Shown here one piece after another: positions 23,570 through 30,930 of a stretch of DNA of 64,000 nt. The notes under the pieces are model-generated. The model was not told where the DNA came from and made no database searches. It saw only the letters and a list, made by a program, of their open reading frames with translations. The stretch covers positions 2,185,630 through 2,249,629 of the forward strand of contig NZ_CP040602.1 in assembly GCF_005885815.1 (NCBI RefSeq), in the 5' to 3' direction. The stretch comes from Thiomicrorhabdus sediminis. Lineage in GTDB: Bacteria > Pseudomonadota > Gammaproteobacteria > Thiomicrospirales > Thiomicrospiraceae. Made by a program: the position numbers and the translations under genes. Positions within the stretch are counted from its first letter, which is position 1. Each line of letters begins with the position of its first letter.

Positions 23570-23881
23570 TTATTTAAGAGTGATCACTTCGGAGCCTTTT
23601 TCTCCGGTATTGTCTGATAACTGAACCGTTACCTTATCACCTTTATCGGCCTTAACCTTGACCGCCATATAAGGGTTGGCCGAAACCGCACCTGACCATT
23701 GGGCATCAACGGTTTTCTCACCATTTACCAGCACTTCCACCATATCGATAAATTTCGCTGGATACGGCTTACCGGTTTTCTTATTCATACGCGCACCGGA
23801 TTCCATCTCATGCTTAATCAAAGCTTTGATTTCAGCTACGCCATTGACTGATTTACCACGCATTCTGATTTTAATACTCAT
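23570..23881 (-). CDS. soxZ: Thiosulfate oxidation carrier protein SoxZ
   Basis: Partner of SoxY in the periplasmic Sox carrier complex, which holds the sulfur atoms of thiosulfate during oxidation. The 103-residue beta-sandwich has the family opening IKIRMRGK, KALIKHEMESG, a PAKFIDMVEVLVNG strand, the SANPYMAVKVKA block and the closing GEKGSEVITLK. It has no signal peptide, as expected, since SoxZ is thought to travel with SoxY through the Tat system. Two adjacent ATG codons (23881, 23884) follow GAGGA; the inner gives better spacing. The gap to soxY is 185 bases, wide for this pair, and holds a structured repeat. Confidence 0.96.
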   Translation of the reverse strand: MSIKIRMRGKSVNGVAEIKALIKHEMESGARMNKKTGKPYPAKFIDMVEVLVNGEKTVDAQWSGAVSANPYMAVKVKADKGDKVTVQLSDNTGEKGSEVITLK

Positions 23882-23959
23882 CATCTTGTCCTCTACAGAA
23901 TTCTTAATCTAAAGTTTTGGCTTTTTAAATAGTTACGTTTTAAAAAGAGAGATTTTATT

Positions 23960-24041
23960 CAGTGTCTAGGCGCTTAAGAAACCGAATCGGAATGTATATC
24001 GATACATGAGAATCGGAAGTCGCAAGGCAACAACGACACTG
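23960..24041. repeat. Structured intergenic repeat between soxY and soxZ
   Basis: Outer 7-bp arms CAGTGTC (23960-23966) and GACACTG (24035-24041) enclose a nested hairpin: CCGA 23982-23985 with TCGG 24013-24016, and inside it ATGTAT 23992-23997 with ATACAT 24002-24007 around an ATCG loop. A separate stem GGATC/GATCC with a following T-run (24041-24058) sits at its right edge and reads as a terminator only for the plus strand. The shape resembles the interspersed palindromic repeats found in gammaproteobacterial intergenic regions, but I could not name a family. Confidence 0.55.
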
Positions 24042-24066
24042 GATCAAAGATCCTTTTTAAATTTAA

Positions 24067-24534
24067 CTAGCCGCCGCAGCCACCAATCGTGACTTTAACT
24101 TCTTGTTTCGCTTGATAGAGTTTGCCACCGGCTTTGACCACCGCCATGACATCCATGGTTTGTCCCATCTTGATACGAGTCGAGACATAACCTTCGGCAC
24201 CGGCGGCAAATCGGTATTCACAAACCAACGGCTGCGGGTTCTTGCTGGCAAGAATCGCAATCGACTCCACGCCTTCAAGTGCCGAAGCATCAACCGTCAC
24301 CGGGGTTACCGCACCATTTTCTGCAATTGCCGGCGCCTTTAATTGAATATCGCCCGACTCTGCAACACTGCTGCTACCAAAAATTCCTTTCAATGCCTCA
24401 TCACTGGTCTTCGCACTGAAAGCCTGTTTGTTCCAATCCGCTAATACGGTTGTTGGAGTTAGTAAACCTGCATTCACCGCAATCAATGCAGAACCGGTTG
24501 CTAATCCGTGTTTTAAAAATGATCTACGTTTCAT
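24067..24534 (-). CDS. soxY: Thiosulfate oxidation carrier protein SoxY
   Basis: Carries sulfur intermediates on a C-terminal Cys in the periplasmic Sox pathway. The 155-residue precursor opens with a Tat signal (KRRSFLKHG, then a hydrophobic stretch ending near residue 32). It ends in KVTIGGCGG with Cys153 as the substrate-binding residue on a flexible arm, the diagnostic SoxY feature. The SoxY body includes IQLKAPAIAENGAVTPV and the ESIAILASKNPQPLV strand. It precedes soxZ on the same strand; soxA, soxB, soxX and soxCD are not in the window, so the rest of the pathway must be encoded elsewhere. GGAGC sits upstream of the ATG. Confidence 0.97.
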   Translation of the reverse strand: MKRRSFLKHGLATGSALIAVNAGLLTPTTVLADWNKQAFSAKTSDEALKGIFGSSSVAESGDIQLKAPAIAENGAVTPVTVDASALEGVESIAILASKNPQPLVCEYRFAAGAEGYVSTRIKMGQTMDVMAVVKAGGKLYQAKQEVKVTIGGCGG

Positions 24535-24934
24535 GATCGTTAGCTCCTTTTAGAAAATTACTGGTGAGGAATTAAACCCTTCGTTTGTAGCACCTGTTTG
24601 ATTATCAATATAAGCAAGGGCTAATATCCTTGACTCCAGATTATTCATTTCCATAGATAAGGCAAGCAAAATAATTTGCCACATTTTTATCCCATCAAAA
24701 CTTCAAAACACTTAAAACAGATATTTTTATACTTACTTATCAACAGGTTATAACAAAAACCAAACCTCCATTAGAAAAACTAGCGTATAAACTATTGCCA
24801 GAGTTGCTCCAAACAATCAGTACTTGCCTCAATACTTATCACAAGATTGAAAAGCATGGATTTGCTTGCACGGATGGGTAAATAGCCGTAAAGTTCTTGC
24901 CAATTGGAGTCAAAATCACAAGTAAAGGAATGCT
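24535..24934. other. Divergent promoter region between soxY and an SDR gene
   Basis: About 400 bases without a gene. It is AT-rich and must hold the soxY promoter on one side and the SDR promoter on the other. A weak hairpin (GGCAA 24661-24665 with TTGCC 24676-24680) is the only fold I noticed; I see no clear operator or small ORF. Confidence 0.5.
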
Positions 24935-25645
24935 ATGCGACAGGTGGTGATTACGGGTGGAAATAAAGGCATCGGCCTTGCTTTAAGCAAAATGTATCTT
25001 GATCAGGGAGACTTTGTCCATATCATTGCCCGCGATTTCAGCAATCAGGCCGGGTTCGATTACCAGAACCACCCTAATGTTAAGCTTCATCCTTTCGACC
25101 TCAGCCACATTGAGCAGTTAGAAGCCTTAACCAACCGATTCGATAATATCGATGTGCTCATTAATAATGCCGGGCTTTTGCAGCCGATTACCTATGAAAA
25201 CTATCCCCGCGAACGCCGTGACTACGCCTTGAACCTGAATATCATCGCCCCGGTTGAGCTGACCCGTTTATTGGAACCGGCTCTCAGGGCCAAGTCAGCC
25301 TATACTCCAAGAGTGGTCAATAACGCCTCGATTGCCGGACAGATTGGTCATCCCGATATTTGGTACGGTATTGCCAAGGCGGGCTTAATCAATGCAACCA
25401 AAGCTTATTCGAAAGCCTTTAGAGGTGACATTATTATCAATGCGGTCGCGCCTAGCCCGGTGGAAACCGATTTACTGGCGAGTATTCCCGAACATCGACA
25501 AAAAGCGTTTTTGCAAAACACCATTAGCGGCCGTTTTGCCTCGGCCGAGGAAGTCGCTCAGGCGATGTTCTGGCTAGGTACGGAATGCCCTGAATACATC
25601 AATGGAATCTGCATCGACATCAATAACGGTTCCTTGCCAAGATAA
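24935..25645 (+). CDS. Short-chain dehydrogenase/reductase
   Basis: Predicted cytoplasmic NAD(P)-dependent oxidoreductase of 236 residues. It shows GGNKGIGLAL near residue 8 (the TGxxxGxG cofactor motif), the INNAGLL structural block, Ser in VNNASIAG and the catalytic Tyr-x3-Lys in YGIAKAGL, so it is a complete classical SDR. The AVAPSPVETDLL stretch after the active site is typical. An AAAGGA site precedes the ATG. It stands alone between soxY and the heme diguanylate cyclase; the substrate is unknown. Confidence 0.88.
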   Translation: MRQVVITGGNKGIGLALSKMYLDQGDFVHIIARDFSNQAGFDYQNHPNVKLHPFDLSHIEQLEALTNRFDNIDVLINNAGLLQPITYENYPRERRDYALNLNIIAPVELTRLLEPALRAKSAYTPRVVNNASIAGQIGHPDIWYGIAKAGLINATKAYSKAFRGDIIINAVAPSPVETDLLASIPEHRQKAFLQNTISGRFASAEEVAQAMFWLGTECPEYINGICIDINNGSLPR

Positions 25646-25781
25646 TGTCTCAAAGCATCTGCACCAAGATACGCATAACAGCTTAAACCATTAATTTATA
25701 TACGGTTTTTCTTGATTGCAAAACACTACAAAAAGTAAAAAAATTCTGCGGATTTGATAAAACATCAATTATGATATCTTT

Positions 25782-27098
25782 ATGAAGTCTGCAAATATCC
25801 CCAATATGCCGCCAAAAATTGAGTCCATCAATAAGAAGCCTCTGTATCTATTGGCGCTGATTCTTTTAACGACCTATTTGCTGGTTTCATTTGTCCTTTA
25901 TGACAAAATCCGCCAATCAACGATTGAAAACAAGCTTAATGATTTAAGCCATCATCTACTCTACCAAAAAGCCTTACGTAGCTATATCAGCAACAATGTC
26001 AAACCGGTAATCTACGATTATATGCATCAAGGTCTGCTTTCATCGGACTACTTTGAAAAACGTGTCTTATCTTCGGCCTATATCTCAGAGCAGGTTTTCC
26101 GTATTTATCAGAACCTGCTTATTGAGAACCAATTACCCGAGTGGCAATACCGGATAGCCGCCAGTAATGCGATGAATCCGAAAAACCAGGCAAGCCAAAC
26201 CGAGTTGGAATTGATAGAGCGTTTCAACCAGGAGCCTAATTTAAAGCAGATCCAGAATATTGATAGCATCAATGGCAAAGAAGCGCTTCATGTCATATTG
26301 CCTTTGGCAAAAACACAATCTTCATGCTTATATTGTCATGGTGATCCGAAACAGGCTCCGCAAGATTTGATCGAACAATATGGCAGTGAACGCGGCTTTT
26401 TTGAACCGGTCGGTAAAATTCGCGGTTTTATTTCCTATAAGATCGACTTGGATAATGCCTTAAAGACCTCCAAACAAGCTTTTCTCACCGTCAATACAAT
26501 CATCTTGCTAACCTCTATTCTGATTTTCGTGCTGGTCAGCCTGATCTACAACTCGGAGCAGAAGAGAAAATTGCTCAACAACAAATTACAACGTGAAACA
26601 CATTATATTGCTCATCATGACTTTTTGACCGGATTGAAAAACCGTCATAGCCTGAATTTGACTCTGCCGCAAAAACTCATCGAGTATCAAGAATCCGACA
26701 ATAAAAAAGCCATTTGGGCGATAATGATCGATATCGATCACTTTAAGAAGATCAATGACAGCTACGGTCATGATATCGGCGATCGGGCTTTGCAGGAACT
26801 TGGCAAAATTCTGAAAAGGGTCGCCAAATTCTATATCAACGCCGATGTCTATCGTTTAGGCGGTGAGGAATTTCTTATCGTGCTAGAAGGCACTGAAGAT
26901 TCGATCAAACAGCTTTATCACCGCATCCAAGAGCTACTCGATAAAATCACAATCGATCAGTGTGAACAAGACATAAAAGTTTCTGCCGGGGCGACAGCAT
27001 ACCGTCGGCAAGAACAGCAATACGATTTTCTTAAGCGTGCCGACAACGCGCTTTACAGCGCCAAGCAGCAAGGGCGTAACTGCATGGTCATCGATTGA
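25782..27098 (+). CDS. Diguanylate cyclase with periplasmic c-type heme sensor domain
   Basis: Predicted membrane sensor that makes c-di-GMP. Of 438 residues, a membrane segment covers about 21-40, a periplasmic domain 41-232, a second membrane segment 235-256, then a short helix and a GGDEF domain. The periplasmic part has CLYCH at residues 182-186, a single covalent heme c site, followed by a GDPKQAP stretch and ERGFFEPVGKIRGFISYKI split over 203-221, matching the Tll0287-like (DUF3365) sensor fold. The cyclase domain has MIDIDHFKKIND and RLGGEEF (360-364 GGEEF), so it looks active. The RxxD product-inhibition site is absent. Redox or gas sensing is inferred from the heme. Confidence 0.9.
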   Translation: MKSANIPNMPPKIESINKKPLYLLALILLTTYLLVSFVLYDKIRQSTIENKLNDLSHHLLYQKALRSYISNNVKPVIYDYMHQGLLSSDYFEKRVLSSAYISEQVFRIYQNLLIENQLPEWQYRIAASNAMNPKNQASQTELELIERFNQEPNLKQIQNIDSINGKEALHVILPLAKTQSSCLYCHGDPKQAPQDLIEQYGSERGFFEPVGKIRGFISYKIDLDNALKTSKQAFLTVNTIILLTSILIFVLVSLIYNSEQKRKLLNNKLQRETHYIAHHDFLTGLKNRHSLNLTLPQKLIEYQESDNKKAIWAIMIDIDHFKKINDSYGHDIGDRALQELGKILKRVAKFYINADVYRLGGEEFLIVLEGTEDSIKQLYHRIQELLDKITIDQCEQDIKVSAGATAYRRQEQQYDFLKRADNALYSAKQQGRNCMVID

Positions 27099-27127
27099 TC
27101 CGTTAATTGGGATTGAGGTGGCTGCAA

Positions 27128-28150
27128 CTAACTGATTTCAATTTCATTCAACAGACGTTTTGAATCTTTGCCCTGCTTACGATATTCATAAATGTTCTGC
27201 GCGGTGGTTTCGGCAATATGGCTCAAAGCTTCCTCGGTAAAGTAGGCTTGATGTCCGGTCACCAATACGTTGGGAAAGGTCAATAAACGCTCGAATTCGT
27301 CATCATAGATAATCTCGCAGGAGTGGTCCTCAAAAAACAACGCGCCTTCGCGTTCAAAAACATCCATACCCAAGTAGCCGATTTTCTTAGACTTGAGGCC
27401 TTCTATCAGCGCTTTGGAATCCATCAAGGCACCGCGTCCGGTATTGATCAACATGACCCCCTTTTTCATCGTCGCAATGCTCTGATCATTAATCAAATGT
27501 GTCGATTCAGGGGTTAGGGGGCAATGCAGAGTGATGATATCGGCATTTTCGAAAAGGGTGTTCAATTCGACTTGCTTGATCCCCAACTCTTTACAGGCCT
27601 CGCAGGAATAGGGATCATAAATCAAAACATGGCAACCAAACGCCTTGAGCATTTTACCTACCAAGCGACCGATTCGACCGGCACCGACAATTCCGACTGT
27701 TTTACCGTGCATATCGAAACCCAGCAGCCCTTTCAAAGCGAAGTTGCCATCACGCACACGGTTATAGGCTTTATGAAACTTTCGGTTCAATGCCAACATC
27801 AGACCAATCGTATGTTCTGCGACCGCATAAGGGGAGTAGGCAGGAACTCGAACCACACGCAGACCTAAACGCTTGGCCTCGGCCAAATCGACATTATTGA
27901 ATCCGGCACAACGCAAAGCGATTAGCTCTACGCCATAGTCATTGAGTTGTTGCAGAATCGGCGCGCTTAAATCGTCATTGACAAACGCGGTGATTACTTT
28001 GGCTTGCTTGGCATAGACTACGGTATTGGCATCCAAAGGCACTTCCAGGTATTTCGCATGGATGGTTTCATCGAAAACCCGACACAAGGCCTGCTCGTCA
28101 TACTCTTTACAGCTGAAGGAGACAACGTGGGTAACGGTATTATCAGACAT
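27128..28150 (-). CDS. D-2-hydroxyacid dehydrogenase, D-lactate dehydrogenase-like
   Basis: Predicted cytoplasmic NAD-dependent enzyme of 340 residues. It has the GIVGAGRIGRLVG cofactor motif near residue 150, the substrate-binding Arg in NTGRGALMDS near 240, and the catalytic His in TGHQAYFTEEAL near 304. The general architecture and the SFSCKEYD opening resemble fermentative D-lactate dehydrogenases (LdhA-like), which reduce pyruvate to D-lactate, but glyoxylate or other keto acids cannot be excluded. Two ATG codons follow AAGGAAGAA; the one at 28150 is better spaced. It is convergent with the heme diguanylate cyclase and lies 47 bp downstream of another cyclase on its own strand. Confidence 0.88.
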   Translation of the reverse strand: MSDNTVTHVVSFSCKEYDEQALCRVFDETIHAKYLEVPLDANTVVYAKQAKVITAFVNDDLSAPILQQLNDYGVELIALRCAGFNNVDLAEAKRLGLRVVRVPAYSPYAVAEHTIGLMLALNRKFHKAYNRVRDGNFALKGLLGFDMHGKTVGIVGAGRIGRLVGKMLKAFGCHVLIYDPYSCEACKELGIKQVELNTLFENADIITLHCPLTPESTHLINDQSIATMKKGVMLINTGRGALMDSKALIEGLKSKKIGYLGMDVFEREGALFFEDHSCEIIYDDEFERLLTFPNVLVTGHQAYFTEEALSHIAETTAQNIYEYRKQGKDSKRLLNEIEIS

Positions 28151-28197
28151 CATTTCTTCCTTTAGTGCCAGCGAAGTTTAAGTGCTTAGCGCTAAAG

Positions 28198-29361
28198 TTA
28201 TGATGCCAAAATTTCGACCAAATCTGAACCATTATATTTGACCGCGCAGTTTCGGCCATGTTGTTTGGCCAGATACATACCGTCGTCGGCAGCTTTATAT
28301 AACCGGTCAAAATCGGCACGTGTTGCCACCTGACTAGAACTGATTCCCATCGATACGGTGACAAAAGGATGCTCGCTTTCGTTGGCGCTACGCAGGTTTA
28401 AATTTTCAATCTCTTTGACCAGTCCAACAAGCCATTTTTCGATATTATCGCTGTCGCGACCGCTGACCAGCCCGCCGAACTCTTCTCCCCCCAATCGAAA
28501 CACCAGGTCGTTCTCGCGTTTGACATAGTCTTTAATGGTCTTGCCCACCAACTGTAACGCCTCGTCTCCCTGTTGATGACCATAGGTGTCGTTGTAGAAT
28601 TTAAAATCATCGATATCCAGTAAAAAGAAGGTCATCTGTTTTTCTTGGTTTTGACTCTGCAGCACAAAATCATCAATCACCTCATTGAAGTAATGGCGGT
28701 TATACAACCCCGTCAAGGCATCGGTACGCGACATATTGCGCAGCTCCTGCATGCACAATTGCTGCGCATTGCGGCGATGATTTTCACGTTTGGCACTGAT
28801 GCATCGACTGAACTCGACCAAAAACGCGACACCGGCAGAAATCAGTGAAATCAGCAGCAAACGGACAATATCATCATAATGCCATTCACCACCATACCAG
28901 CGCCCCACTCCTTGAAAAGCAATCGGCATGATCAGAACCAGCCAAATGGCAAAATACAGCACTCCGGCACGGTTACCGTTAAGCAGAAATAAAATAAAAG
29001 GGATTAACGGCGCCAGAAAAATCAAATCGTATTGATAGGAACTATAACCAAGTAACATGGCATAACCGCATACGGTGATCACCGCGGTGATGTGTCCGAT
29101 CATGACTAGGTTTTGCTTTTTGCGCAACAGCAGCATCAAACCGATAAAGACAAAAAAGGCGATAATATGCATGACAAAGCCGTAAGATCCGGGGGAGGTA
29201 AACAAGTTCAGCGTTGCTAAAAACGCATTCAATAGCACACCCACCAACAATAAGGCATTTGCCAATAATAGCCTTGAATAACGACGTGGATCCTCAATAC
29301 TGGTATCCAATGCCCTTGCCCAGATAGGTTTGGCTGTTTCTAAATCCGCTGACTCTTTCAT
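28198..29361 (-). CDS. Membrane diguanylate cyclase
   Basis: Predicted c-di-GMP synthase of 387 residues. Six hydrophobic segments lie between about residues 30 and 185, a sensor region I cannot assign to a named MASE type. A short linker leads to a GGDEF domain with LLDIDDFKFYND near 247, GGEEF at 291-295 and an intact RxxD inhibitory site (REND, 282-285) nine residues upstream, so it is predicted active and feedback-regulated. It precedes the D-lactate dehydrogenase-like gene by 47 bp on the same strand, which could reflect co-transcription. Confidence 0.92.
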   Translation of the reverse strand: MKESADLETAKPIWARALDTSIEDPRRYSRLLLANALLLVGVLLNAFLATLNLFTSPGSYGFVMHIIAFFVFIGLMLLLRKKQNLVMIGHITAVITVCGYAMLLGYSSYQYDLIFLAPLIPFILFLLNGNRAGVLYFAIWLVLIMPIAFQGVGRWYGGEWHYDDIVRLLLISLISAGVAFLVEFSRCISAKRENHRRNAQQLCMQELRNMSRTDALTGLYNRHYFNEVIDDFVLQSQNQEKQMTFFLLDIDDFKFYNDTYGHQQGDEALQLVGKTIKDYVKRENDLVFRLGGEEFGGLVSGRDSDNIEKWLVGLVKEIENLNLRSANESEHPFVTVSMGISSSQVATRADFDRLYKAADDGMYLAKQHGRNCAVKYNGSDLVEILAS

Positions 29362-29561
29362 TCCCGAAATCCAATACGCTTACAGTTGATGGCGATTAAA
29401 CAAATTCGTTCAGTTAATAATGAACATGAACAGACTTAATCGGCACAAGTACGTAAAAGTTTAGCCTTAAAATAATTAAATACGCATTTTAACCTATCAA
29501 AAATAAATCGCAATTAAAACTTGGAGACCAAAATAACCCTCCATTGCATTTCAGCAGACAT

Positions 29562-29600
29562 AAAAAAACCGCCGCTTATCTTGTGATAGGCGACGGCTTT
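29562..29600 (-). terminator. Terminator of the TRAP binding-protein gene
   Basis: Read on the minus strand, a 12-bp stem with one mismatch and a G-T pair encloses a 4-base loop (ACAA) and is followed by seven T. It begins 31 bases after the gene's stop. Confidence 0.85.
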
Positions 29601-29631
29601 AAACCAACTGTTTTTATTGTCGACCCAGGCC

Positions 29632-30732
29632 TTATAAAGCTCTGGCACGTAAATAAGTCTGTTCGGAAATTTCCGTCCATTTAATCACTTGTTCTTTAAA
29701 CGCCTTTTGTGAGGCCCAAGCGCGCTTAGACAAATCATCCTTGGCAGCTTCTTCTTCAATGACTTCCATCGAGATCTTTTTCAACTCTTTTAAAACATCA
29801 TCCGGGAAGTGGCGTAATTCAACATTATGCTCGGTAATCAATGTATGCAGAGCCTGCTGGTTACGTGCGGTATATTCCGACAACATATCGGCGTTGGCAA
29901 CCTTGATGGCATTACGCACGATACTCTGCAGGTCCGCTGGCAATCCGTTAAATGCTTCGGCATTGATCATACATTCCATGGTGGTACCCGGCTCCTGCCA
30001 GCCTGGAGTGTAGTAATACTTGGCCACCTTATGGAAACCAAACGCCAAGTCATTGTATGGGCCAACCCATTCGGTGGCGTCAATCGCCCCCGATTGCATG
30101 GATGGGAACAGCTCGCCACCAGGAAGAGTTACCGGAATACCGCCGGCACGTTTCAAGACTTCGCCACCCAAGCCCGGCATACGCATTTTCAAACCTTCCA
30201 AATCGGCCAAGGAATTGATTTCCTTATTGAACCAGCCACCCATCTGAGTGCCTGAGTTTCCGCCCGGATTTGGAATCAGACCAAATGGTTTATAGGCTTC
30301 TTCCCAAAGTTCAAGACCACCGCCATAAAACAACCAGGCATTCATTTCATCTGCCGTCAGACCAAAAGGTACCGAAGAGAAAAACGAGGCCGAAGGAATC
30401 TTACCTTTCCAGTAGTAAGCCCCGGCATGCCCTAATTGCGCATTGCCCTGTGATACCGCATCAAACACCTCAAAAGCACCCACCAGTTCACCGGCACCAT
30501 AGACCTTGACATTGATACGTCCACCGCTCATTTCGGTAATCAACTTAGCGATATTATTGGCGCAAGTACCTAGTCCAGGAAAGTTCTTCGGCCAGGTGGT
30601 GACCATTTTCCATTCATAGCTTTTTTGAGGTTCGACATTGACGGTTTTTGCCGACTCTTCATTACCACAAGCCGTCAAAGCCGTTGCCGCAGTCGCCCCC
30701 GCTACAGCGCCGAGAAAATCTCTACGTTTCAT
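29632..30732 (-). CDS. TRAP transporter periplasmic binding protein (DctP-like)
   Basis: Predicted periplasmic receptor for a carboxylate-type solute. The 366-residue protein starts with a Tat motif (KRRDFLG), a hydrophobic stretch and a lipobox LTAC, so it may be a Tat-exported lipoprotein. The DctP fold is seen in EWKMVTTWPKNFPG, KVYGAGELVG, GLKMRMPGLGGEVLKRAGG (the region holding the conserved Arg) and SGAIDATEWVGPYND. Similarity to TakP-like 2-oxoacid binders is suggested by the DATEW and GWQEPGTTME segments. The small and large membrane subunits (DctQ, DctM) are not nearby, so it is an orphan receptor in this window. Confidence 0.92.
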   Translation of the reverse strand: MKRRDFLGAVAGATAATALTACGNEESAKTVNVEPQKSYEWKMVTTWPKNFPGLGTCANNIAKLITEMSGGRINVKVYGAGELVGAFEVFDAVSQGNAQLGHAGAYYWKGKIPSASFFSSVPFGLTADEMNAWLFYGGGLELWEEAYKPFGLIPNPGGNSGTQMGGWFNKEINSLADLEGLKMRMPGLGGEVLKRAGGIPVTLPGGELFPSMQSGAIDATEWVGPYNDLAFGFHKVAKYYYTPGWQEPGTTMECMINAEAFNGLPADLQSIVRNAIKVANADMLSEYTARNQQALHTLITEHNVELRHFPDDVLKELKKISMEVIEEEAAKDDLSKRAWASQKAFKEQVIKWTEISEQTYLRARAL

Positions 30733-30930
30733 ACTAAAACTCCTTTATTAAATTTGGCTCCATTTTAGCAAAATCCCATTTATCTGCTATATTTTCTAAA
30801 TTGTTGATATACGTCATGTTACCCAGTAAGAAAATCTGCTAACCTAAACCGGGTGAAATATCACACCCCCCTCGACAATATGAATAAAAAAACACATTGA
30901 TTAAACCTTGCGGTCATTCGGGAGCACATG

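Noticed and set aside
24041-24058. GGATC/GATCC hairpin plus T-run as the soxY terminator
   Set aside because: The T-run lies on the plus-strand side, whereas soxY and soxZ are transcribed on the minus strand, so it cannot end soxY in the usual way.
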